A stretch of 21,212 bases of DNA from Gammaproteobacteria bacterium. Lineage in GTDB: Bacteria; Pseudomonadota; Gammaproteobacteria; Magnimaribacterales; Magnimaribacteraceae. How positions within the stretch are numbered: position 1 is the stretch's first letter; the number at the start of each line of letters is the position of its first letter. Location of the stretch: contig PCBA01000031.1 of NCBI GenBank assembly GCA_002730855.1, positions 1 through 21,212 of the forward strand. Direction: 5' to 3'. Shown here piece by piece: positions 15,509 through 21,212 of this stretch. The notes beneath the pieces were generated by a model. It searched no databases. It was not told where the DNA came from and worked only from the letters and a program-made list of their open reading frames with translations. The position numbers were made by a program, and so were the translations under genes.

Positions 15509-15742
15509 ATGTTAGACAGAATAAATAGTGTGGCAGGTGCTTTGTGGGACATCACTAAGTTTTTGTCACTTGTAGTAGCTGTAGCAATTCTAGTTTCCAT
15601 GCTTTTTGGTCCCAGTATTCCTTTTTTTGGAGGAATTCTAGAGAATACTCAAGGAGTTATAGAAACTCTAGGGTCAGAAGGACTTGGATTAATTATCGCT
15701 ATAATTATTATTCTTAGTGTATGGAATTCGAGATCTAATTAA
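15509..15742 (+). CDS. Small hydrophobic membrane protein B (77 aa, paralogue of A)
   Basis: I do not recognise a family. The 77-residue protein has a membrane segment at about 17-34 (KFLSLVVAVAILVSMLFG), then PSIPFFGGILENTQG (35-49), ETLGSEG (52-58), and a second segment LGLIIAIIIILSVW (59-72) with a short polar tail ending RSN. The layout and the motif FGPSIPFFGGILEN match protein A with one small indel, so the two genes appear to be an old tandem duplication. A strong AGGGGGAG ribosome binding site sits at 15497-15504. Terminators stand on both sides (15449-15483 and 15756-15783). I see no convincing promoter of its own: a perfect TTGACA at 15410-15415 has no good -10 at the right distance. 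It may be expressed by readthrough from gene A. Membrane location is inferred from hydrophobicity; function is unknown. Confidence 0.78.
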   Translation: MLDRINSVAGALWDITKFLSLVVAVAILVSMLFGPSIPFFGGILENTQGVIETLGSEGLGLIIAIIIILSVWNSRSN

Positions 15743-15755
15743 AAAGGAATTTTTT

Positions 15756-15783
15756 AAAAAGGCACCTTTTAGGTGCCTTTTTT
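15756..15783 (+). terminator. Strong intrinsic terminator after small protein B
   Basis: AAAAAGGCACC (15756-15766), loop TTTTA and GGTGCCTTTTT (15772-15782) form a perfect 11-bp stem with a T-tract (15778-15783). The A-run in the 5' arm means it could also work on the opposite strand. It starts 13 bp after the stop codon of gene B. Confidence 0.92.
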
Positions 15784-15788
15784 ATAAT
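15783..15788 (+). promoter_or_regulatory. Consensus -10 element fused to the terminator, upstream of the hydrolase gene
   Basis: A perfect TATAAT shares its first T with the end of the terminator T-tract. The predicted start, 7 nt downstream, is 15795, exactly the A of the hydrolase ATG, so the mRNA would be leaderless. No good -35 is seen at 17 bp (AGGCAC), which leaves the call tentative. Confidence 0.4.
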
Positions 15789-15794
15789 AGAATT

Positions 15795-16586
15795 ATGAAA
15801 GATATAGTAGAAATAAAAGATAACATAAAGATTGGTTTAGCCGGAGACAAAGACCTTGAAGGTGATATTTTTATCCCTCCAGGAGGGGATGAGAAAAGAC
15901 CAGCTATTTTAATTGTCCATGGGGGTGGCTGGAGAGAAGGCGATAGGAAGCAACTCAGAGGTTATGGGATACTGCTAGCTAGAGAAGGATTCTTGTGTCT
16001 TTGTACCTCTTACAGATTATCCACAGAAGATATATGGCCTGCCCAGATTCAAGATGTAAATTGTGCTATTAGATATCTAAGAGCTAATTCAGAAGAACTT
16101 GGTTTAGATCCTAACAGAATAGGGATTACAGGTAATTCTGCTGGGGGACATCTCTCTTTAATGGCTGCTGTACAAGATTATGATAAGAATTTTGAAGGCG
16201 AAGGTGGAAATAACCTAGTAAGTTCGGAAGTAAAAGCTGTATGTGCTATTTATCCACCGGCAAAAATAAGAAAAATAGAAAATTCAGATCCTATTATTGA
16301 TGCGTATAGGATGTTAATGGGTGAAGCCAGCCAAGACGAATATGATAAGGCCAGCCCACTTCTGTTGATTAATAAAGACTTTCCTCCTACCATGTTAATC
16401 CATGGCTCTTCAGATAGTGTAGTTAAATTAAAAGACACTACTGATTTATACCAAAAGTTAACGGAAGAAGAAGTTCCTACAGAACTCCATATTTTCTCTG
16501 AAGAAGATCATGCATTTGATTCTGGAAAAGGGTATGGAAGGTCTGTTGCAGAATTACAACACTTATTTTTTAAAAAATACCTCTAA
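15795..16586 (+). CDS. Alpha/beta hydrolase, HSL/BD-FAE-like esterase
   Basis: The protein has 263 aa from the ATG at 15795. An in-frame ATG at 15717 lies inside gene B and upstream of the terminator, so it is rejected. The oxyanion-hole motif is VHGGGWREGD (41-50). The nucleophile elbow GNSAGG gives S115, and D207 (HGSSDSVV) and H239 (EEDHAFD) complete the Ser-Asp-His triad at the expected spacing. These motifs place it with the Aes/hormone-sensitive-lipase and bifunctional feruloyl/acetyl-xylan esterase-like families; the substrate is unknown. No signal peptide is seen, so it is probably cytoplasmic. No ribosome binding site precedes the ATG and a TATAAT lies 6 nt upstream. Its stop overlaps by 4 bp the stop of a small gene on the other strand. 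It is not part of either conserved flanking block. Confidence 0.88.
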   Translation: MKDIVEIKDNIKIGLAGDKDLEGDIFIPPGGDEKRPAILIVHGGGWREGDRKQLRGYGILLAREGFLCLCTSYRLSTEDIWPAQIQDVNCAIRYLRANSEELGLDPNRIGITGNSAGGHLSLMAAVQDYDKNFEGEGGNNLVSSEVKAVCAIYPPAKIRKIENSDPIIDAYRMLMGEASQDEYDKASPLLLINKDFPPTMLIHGSSDSVVKLKDTTDLYQKLTEEEVPTELHIFSEEDHAFDSGKGYGRSVAELQHLFFKKYL

Positions 16587-16741
16587 TACAATTCGTTCGA
16601 AGAGCTTTCTTCAACAAGCACTTCTTTTTGGAAAAAGAGCTCTCTTAGGAGGCCCCTAACCCAAATCAAGAGATGAATGCCATAAAATAAGGAAGCTAGA
16701 CATAAAACCAGAAATATAAGCCCATAAATTATTGACCACAT
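16583..16741 (-). CDS. Small single-pass membrane protein (52 aa, unknown function)
   Basis: This short gene was found by translating the reverse strand of the gap between the hydrolase and tRNA-Met. ATG is at 16741-16739 and TAG at 16585-16583. The protein starts MWSIIYGLIFLVLCLASLFY, has one long hydrophobic helix (about 3-27), then a basic/amphipathic stretch (IWVRGLLRELFFQK) and an acidic tail (VEEESSSNELY-like, about 41-52). Both Arg codons are AGG or AGA, as in neighbouring genes. It fills nearly the whole 195-bp gap and begins 41 nt downstream of the tRNA-Met 3' end on the same strand, so it may share that transcript; a TATACT at 16755-16750 could also start it. The upstream AGAAGA is only a weak ribosome binding site. 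I recognise no family. The coding call rests on composition, topology and gap filling. Confidence 0.55.
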   Translation of the reverse strand: MWSIIYGLIFLVLCLASLFYGIHLLIWVRGLLRELFFQKEVLVEESSSNELY

Positions 16742-16781
16742 ATCTTCTGAGTATACTTAATAATATAGAACAGGTACAGAA

Positions 16782-16858
16782 TGGTGGCTATGGGTAGACT
16801 TGAACTACCGACCTCAGCATTATGAATGCTGCGCTCTAACCAGCTGAGCTACATAGCC
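16782..16858 (-). tRNA. tRNA-Met (anticodon CAT), elongator type
   Basis: This is a 77-nt tRNA with encoded CCA (16784-16782 on the minus strand). Acceptor GGCTATG pairs perfectly with CATAGCC, discriminator A. The anticodon stem CAGCA/TGCTG encloses loop TTCATAA, anticodon CAT (16824-16822). The D-arm is GCTC..GAGC and the T-arm is GTAG-TTCAAGT-CTAC. It lacks the initiator features (paired 1-72, no GGG/CCC anticodon stem). It resembles elongator Met tRNA more than tRNA-Ile2 (also CAT), which would need lysidine; sequence alone makes this likely but not certain. It lies downstream of ychF, as in Pseudomonas-type genomes. Confidence 0.93.
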
Positions 16859-16867
16859 GTGTTGCGA

Positions 16868-16896
16868 ATTTTAGAGATGAGTGGAGCTAAAGTCGA
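16868..16896 (-). promoter_or_regulatory. Promoter of tRNA-Met
   Basis: On the minus strand TCGACT (16896-16891; four of six -35 bases) and TAAAAT (16873-16868; five of six) are 17 bp apart. The predicted start is about 16861, a few nt before the mature tRNA 5' end at 16858. It sits in the 45-bp gap after ychF. Confidence 0.55.
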
Positions 16897-16903
16897 GGAT
16901 GGA

Positions 16904-17992
16904 TTACACATTAAATCTAAAATGCATTATATCCCCATCTTTTACCAGATACTCGCTTCCTTCTGACCTCAATTTACCGGCTTCTTTGGCTCCACTTTCG
17001 CCATTAAATTCAAGAAAATCAGAATAAGATGTTGTTTCAGCTCTGATAAAGCCTTTCTCAAAATCTGTATGTATTACACCAGCAGCTTCCGGAGCAGTTG
17101 AGCCTTCTATGGTTGTCCAGGCTCTGACCTCTTTCTCTCCTGCAGTAAAATAAGTTAATAGTGAAAGCATTTTATAACTTTCCCTAATTAATTTATTGAG
17201 GCCTGGTTCTTCCATTCCTAGTTCGTTAAGGAATTCCAAGCCATCTTCTCGCCCAAGTTCAGCTATTTCTGCCTCTAGTTGATTGCACATTGGAAGAACC
17301 ACAGAACCTTTTTTATCGGCATAAGTTAGTAACTGGTCTAACAATGAATTATTGTTGTCTAATTCCTCTACATTGGCTACATATAAACATGGTTTAACTG
17401 TGATTAATTGTAAATCCTTAAAGTGATCTTCATTCCCAACAAAATTGTCTGAATCTCTTCCCATAATGCCTTTATTAAGATCAGTAGAAAGATCTTCATA
17501 TTTTTGTTTACTTATTAATATCTCTTTATCGCCTGAACGAGAAGCTTTTTCTAATTTATTAATAGCATTTTGTAGCGTTTCTAAATCGGCAAGAAGTAGT
17601 TCTGTTTCTACAGTTTCTAGGTCCAATACTGGGTTAATTTGGTCATGTACATGGGTAATGTCTGTATTTTCAAAACAACGAACTACATGAATAACTGCTT
17701 GCGTTTCTCTAATGTGAGATAAAAACTTATTTCCTAGGCCTTCACCTTCAGAAGCTCCTTTAACTAGGCCTGCAATATCTACGAATTCTACAGTGGTAGG
17801 GATAACTTTATCTGGATTCACAATATTGGCTATTTTTAGTAATCTCGGATCCGGAACAGGGACAATACCTTTGTTAGGCTCAATGGTACAAAATGGGAAG
17901 TTTTGAGCTTCTATACCAGCTGCCGTTAGAGCATTGAATAAAGTTGACTTACCAACGTTTGGAAGTCCAACTATACCGCATTTAAGACTCAT
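16904..17992 (-). CDS. ychF: Redox-regulated ribosome-associated ATPase YchF (OLA1 family)
   Basis: The protein has 362 aa (E. coli 363). YchF is an Obg-superfamily P-loop protein that prefers ATP, binds ribosomes and is linked to oxidative-stress control. G1 is GLPNVGKST (9-17), the switch region has NFPFCTIEPNKG (31-42) and G3 is VDIAGLVKGASEGEGLGNKFLSHIRE (71-96). The altered G4 segment VANVEELD takes the place of a classical NKxD, as in the family. A coiled-coil insert follows, and the C-terminal TGS domain holds AWTTIEGSTAPEAAGVIHTDFEKGFIRAET and ends in HFRFNV. The start overlaps pth by 11 bp, which implies coupling; pth-ychF is a very conserved pair. Confidence 0.97.
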   Translation of the reverse strand: MSLKCGIVGLPNVGKSTLFNALTAAGIEAQNFPFCTIEPNKGIVPVPDPRLLKIANIVNPDKVIPTTVEFVDIAGLVKGASEGEGLGNKFLSHIRETQAVIHVVRCFENTDITHVHDQINPVLDLETVETELLLADLETLQNAINKLEKASRSGDKEILISKQKYEDLSTDLNKGIMGRDSDNFVGNEDHFKDLQLITVKPCLYVANVEELDNNNSLLDQLLTYADKKGSVVLPMCNQLEAEIAELGREDGLEFLNELGMEEPGLNKLIRESYKMLSLLTYFTAGEKEVRAWTTIEGSTAPEAAGVIHTDFEKGFIRAETTSYSDFLEFNGESGAKEAGKLRSEGSEYLVKDGDIMHFRFNV

Positions 17993-18578
17993 CTTTTTCT
18001 TCTTTAGATGTATGTAATTCCATGATGGATTGCTGCCATCCTTTGCTAATTAAATTTTCTACTATTGGTAAGCAGTGAGTCATATTCTCCAATAATTCCT
18101 TTCTCTCTTGATTTGGTGCTTTCTTCAATACGTAAGACACCACGTCTTTGTCTATGCCCGGATGTCCAATACCTATCCTTAATCTTTTAAAAGAAGAATC
18201 CCCATTTAAATGATCAATTATATTTCTAAGCCCATTATGGCCTCCATGACCACCAGAATCTTTAAGCTTTATCGAGCCATTAATTAAATCTAATTCATCA
18301 TGAACTATTAGTATTTCTTCATTGCTTACTTTAAAGAATTTCTTTGCTTTCGCTACTGATATGCCGCTCTCATTCATAAATGTATCTGGGATACATATTA
18401 TTATTGAACAATCATTGATTTTAAATTTTCCGAAGTGACTTCTGATTAACTTTTCTTTCTGTAGAGATATTTCATATTTATTACAAAGTAATCTTACAAA
18501 ATCAGAGCCTGCATTATGTCGAGTGTCCTCGTACTCCTTACCAGGATTTCCTAGTCCTACTATTAATAGTGAGTTCAT
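17982..18578 (-). CDS. pth: Peptidyl-tRNA hydrolase
   Basis: The protein has 198 aa (E. coli 194). Pth cleaves peptidyl-tRNAs that fall off the ribosome and so recycles tRNA. Catalytic and substrate residues are visible: N11 in GLGNPG, H21 in TRHNAG, N69 in FMNESG, D94 in VHDELD and N115 in GGHNGLRN, each one position beyond the E. coli numbering. The conserved GHGGHNGL and R.RIGIGHPG blocks are intact. The ATG at 18578 starts almost directly on the first strand (MNSLLIVGLGNPG) and no ribosome binding site is obvious. rplY lies 26 bp upstream, and ychF overlaps the 3' end by 11 bp. Confidence 0.97.
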   Translation of the reverse strand: MNSLLIVGLGNPGKEYEDTRHNAGSDFVRLLCNKYEISLQKEKLIRSHFGKFKINDCSIIICIPDTFMNESGISVAKAKKFFKVSNEEILIVHDELDLINGSIKLKDSGGHGGHNGLRNIIDHLNGDSSFKRLRIGIGHPGIDKDVVSYVLKKAPNQERKELLENMTHCLPIVENLISKGWQQSIMELHTSKEEKDES

Positions 18579-18604
18579 TAATTCTGATGGAACAACGAAA
18601 TCTG

Positions 18605-19330
<726 letters not shown>

Positions 19331-19342
19331 TTTTCCTCTCTT

Positions 19343-20302
19343 CTATAAGAACATTGCACTTATAGACTCTTCATTATTAACTCGTCTAATGGCTTCAGCA
19401 AGAGTGGGCGCCATACTAATTATTCTTATCTTTTCACAGTTCAGCGCTTCTTCTGAGAGCGGTATAGTATCTGTTACAACTAATTGATCAAGCTTTGATT
19501 TAGATATTTTTTCAATTGCATTGCCAGAAAGCACTGGATGGACGATATAAGCATATACTTTTAATGCTCCTTGCTCTTTTAAAGCTTCTGCAGCATTGCA
19601 TAAAGTGCCTGCCGTATCAGCTATATCATCAACGATAATACAATCCTTATCTTTTACCTCTCCAATTACATTCATTACTTCAGATTTATTAGCTTCATCT
19701 CTTCTTTTATCAATGATTGCAAGATCAGAGAGATCTAACACTTTAGCTAATGCTCTTGATCTAACAACGCCGCCAACATCAGGAGAAACTACTAAATGTT
19801 TATCTGAATTAAGTTTTAGTATGTCATCTCTCATGACCTTTGTTCCATAAACGTTGTCTACTGGTATATCGAAGAAGCCTTGAATTTGTTCAGAGTGAAG
19901 TTCTACCGTTAAAACTCTATCTATACCAGATCTTTCAAGAATATCTGCCATAACTTTAGCGCTAATAGGCACTCTTCCCGACCTAACTCTACGATCTTGA
20001 CGAGCGTATCCATAATAAGGAATTACAGCAGTAATTCTTCCAGCTGAAGATCTTCTTAAGGCATCAACCATTATGATTAATTCAAGAAGATTATCTCCTG
20101 CAGGAGCGCAAGTAGGCTGAATCAAGAATACATCCTTACCTCTTACATTTTCTTCTATGCTAATGCTTATTTCTCCATCACTGAAGGTAGTGACTTTAGC
20201 ATTACCTAATTTCATACCTAATTGATCCGCTATTCCGTTAGATAAATCTCGATTTCCATTACCGGAGAAGAGGATTAAGCCGTTTCTTGAAGAATTTATC
20301 AT
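19343..20302 (-). CDS. prs: Ribose-phosphate pyrophosphokinase (PRPP synthetase)
   Basis: The protein has 319 aa (E. coli 315). It makes PRPP from ribose-5-phosphate and ATP for nucleotide, His, Trp and NAD synthesis. FSGNGNRDLSNGIAD lies near the N-terminus, the flexible loop RQDRRVRSGR is at 101-110, and the metal site includes H136 in ELHSEQIQGFF (most homologues have HAEQ or HADQ). The KRR segment (199-201) lies in the second half, and the PRPP loop VDDIADTAGT is at 224-233. The ATG at 20302 has an AAGGTGA ribosome binding site. It lies 20 bp after tRNA-Gln and before rplY. Confidence 0.97.
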   Translation of the reverse strand: MINSSRNGLILFSGNGNRDLSNGIADQLGMKLGNAKVTTFSDGEISISIEENVRGKDVFLIQPTCAPAGDNLLELIIMVDALRRSSAGRITAVIPYYGYARQDRRVRSGRVPISAKVMADILERSGIDRVLTVELHSEQIQGFFDIPVDNVYGTKVMRDDILKLNSDKHLVVSPDVGGVVRSRALAKVLDLSDLAIIDKRRDEANKSEVMNVIGEVKDKDCIIVDDIADTAGTLCNAAEALKEQGALKVYAYIVHPVLSGNAIEKISKSKLDQLVVTDTIPLSEEALNCEKIRIISMAPTLAEAIRRVNNEESISAMFL

Positions 20303-20322
20303 TTATTTCACCTTACAATTTT

Positions 20323-20397
20323 TGGCTGGGGTGGCTGGATTCGAACCAGCGCATGGCGGCATCAAAAGCCGCTGCCTTACCGCTTGGCTACACCCCA
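20323..20397 (-). tRNA. tRNA-Gln (anticodon TTG)
   Basis: This is a 75-nt tRNA with encoded CCA (20325-20323 on the minus strand). Acceptor TGGGGTG pairs perfectly with CACCCCA, discriminator G. The anticodon stem GCGGC/GCCGC encloses loop TTTTGAT, anticodon TTG (20365-20363). The T-arm is CTGG-TTCGAAT-CCAG. The 5' U and G73 are typical of tRNA-Gln. It lies between ispE and prs, as in Pseudomonas. Confidence 0.97.
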
Positions 20398-20412
20398 ACT
20401 TTCTAAGCGCGT

Positions 20413-20443
20413 ATTTTATTCTATTATTTGCTTTAAGGGTGAA
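20413..20443 (-). promoter_or_regulatory. Possible promoter of tRNA-Gln and prs
   Basis: On the minus strand TTCACC (20443-20438) and TAAAAT (20418-20413) are 19 bp apart, with a GC-rich discriminator ACGCGC just after. The predicted start is about 20406, 9 nt before the tRNA. The -10 overlaps the ispE stop codon. The long spacer makes this tentative. Confidence 0.35.
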
Positions 20444-21212
20444 CGTTCTAAGCTTTTTACTAAAATGCAATCAGGAAATTCTTCGTTAGCAGCTTCTGCT
20501 TTTTCTAGGTCATTAAAAGAAACAAAGACTGAAGAACCTGTTCCTGATAATCGCGGTTTGCCAATATTTTCTAGTTCAATGAAGATTTTATCAATTTCTT
20601 CATAAGAATCTCTAGCCCATCTTTCAAAACTATTAAAGCCTCCACTAGAGGAATATTCTTCGTATGTATAAGGCTTAGAGAACTTTGATGATAATCCTTC
20701 AAAAGCTTCTTTAGTGCTTATCTGAGCTTTTGGCATGTAAAGCAAGTGCCATTCTTCATCCAAGTCTATTTTGGAAAGTATTTCTCCTCTACCTTCAGCC
20801 CATGCACTGTGACCAAAAACAAAGAAAGGTACATCAGATCCTAATTCTAAGGACATATTTAGCAATTCTGTTTTAGTTAGTCCTAAATTCCATAAATTAT
20901 TTAAAGTTATTAAGGTTGCAGCAGCATCTGAACTTCCCCCTCCAAGTCCCTTTTGAAGAGGAATCTGCTTTTGTAATGAAATTTGTACCCCTTTACTACA
21001 ATTAGTTCTTTTTTTTAATAATTCAGCTGCTTTTAAAACAAGGTTATCATTTATAGGCTCTACTTCTTTTAGTTCAATTTTTTCTTCGGTAATCTTGAAA
21101 GTTAAATGATCGAAGAGATTAATATAAGCATAAAGGGTTCTTAAATCATGAAATCCGTCATTTCTTTTAGCAATGACCTGAAGATGTAAATTTAATTTGG
21201 CTGGAGTTTTGA
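20416..21212 (-). CDS. ispE: 4-diphosphocytidyl-2-C-methyl-D-erythritol kinase IspE (N-terminal end outside window)
   Basis: The frame stays open to the right edge of the window, so only the first few residues are missing; about 264 codons are visible. IspE phosphorylates CDP-methylerythritol in the MEP isoprenoid pathway. The visible protein begins KTPAKLNLHLQVIAKRNDGFH with the conserved PAKLNL Lys. The GHMP-kinase ATP loop is PLQKGLGGGSSDAAA (about 20929-20973), and the catalytic Asp lies in LELGSDVPFFVFG. The C-terminal GHMP domain ends with KPRLSGTGSSVFV and a short tail. A TTG near 20865 is internal and not a start. The product is slightly shorter than E. coli IspE (283 aa). tRNA-Gln starts 18 bp beyond its stop. 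Confidence 0.96.
   Translation of the reverse strand, partial: KTPAKLNLHLQVIAKRNDGFHDLRTLYAYINLFDHLTFKITEEKIELKEVEPINDNLVLKAAELLKKRTNCSKGVQISLQKQIPLQKGLGGGSSDAAATLITLNNLWNLGLTKTELLNMSLELGSDVPFFVFGHSAWAEGRGEILSKIDLDEEWHLLYMPKAQISTKEAFEGLSSKFSKPYTYEEYSSSGGFNSFERWARDSYEEIDKIFIELENIGKPRLSGTGSSVFVSFNDLEKAEAANEEFPDCILVKSLERSPLKQIIE

Noticed and set aside
15717..15794. N-terminal extension of the hydrolase starting within small gene B
   Set aside because: It would be translated through the gene B terminator hairpin and has no similarity to the family; the fold begins after the ATG at 15795.
16564..16579. 16-nt perfect palindrome TATTTTTTAAAAAATA near the end of the hydrolase gene
   Set aside because: It is explained by Phe/Lys codons in AT-rich DNA; an all-AT stem with almost no loop is unlikely to be a terminator or binding site.

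Overview
The window looks like the chromosome of a streamlined, AT-rich marine gammaproteobacterium, and SAR86-like is my best guess. This rests on gammaproteobacterial gene order, Arg codons that are nearly all AGA/AGG, very tight gene packing (overlaps of 4-11 bp, gaps of 0-12 bp) and few strong ribosome binding sites. The lineage is inferred from order and composition; no database search was done. Essentially everything is housekeeping. No mobile element, CRISPR array or phage gene is visible.

Block 1 (1-15088, + strand) is a long translation and growth cluster: carB (5' end cut by the window), greA, rlmE, ftsH, glmM, tpiA, secG, tRNA-Leu(GAG), initiator tRNA-fMet, rimP, nusA, infB, rbfA, truB, rpsO, pnp. 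This is the classical greA-ftsH-glmM-secG-leuU-metY-rimP-nusA-infB-rbfA-truB-rpsO-pnp order, but yhbY (usually between greA and rlmE) and folP (usually between ftsH and glmM) are absent. A near-consensus sigma70 promoter (TTGACC-17-TATACT) precedes the initiator tRNA. An intrinsic terminator separates that tRNA from rimP, so part of the rimP-pnp operon probably depends on readthrough.

Block 2 (15089-16781) is the junction between two conserved blocks and is the least conventional part. It holds two tandem, related small hydrophobic protein genes (72 and 77 aa), each closed by its own strong intrinsic terminator. Next comes an HSL/BD-FAE-like alpha/beta hydrolase whose TATAAT element sits directly on its start codon, suggesting a leaderless mRNA. 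On the opposite strand a previously easy-to-miss 52-aa single-pass membrane protein gene converges on the hydrolase with overlapping stop codons. I recognise no family for the three small proteins.

Block 3 (16782-21212, - strand) reads right to left: ispE (5' end cut by the window), tRNA-Gln(TTG), prs, rplY (long CTC/TL5 type with an acidic repeat tail), pth, ychF, tRNA-Met(CAT). This is the order seen in Pseudomonas-type gammaproteobacteria. Together blocks 1 and 3 supply initiator tRNA, IF2, 30S maturation factors (RimP, RbfA), S15, transcription elongation and antitermination factors (GreA, NusA), RNA decay (PNPase), peptidyl-tRNA recycling (Pth) and PRPP/pyrimidine precursors (Prs, CarB).

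No stretch above 300 bases lacks a gene.
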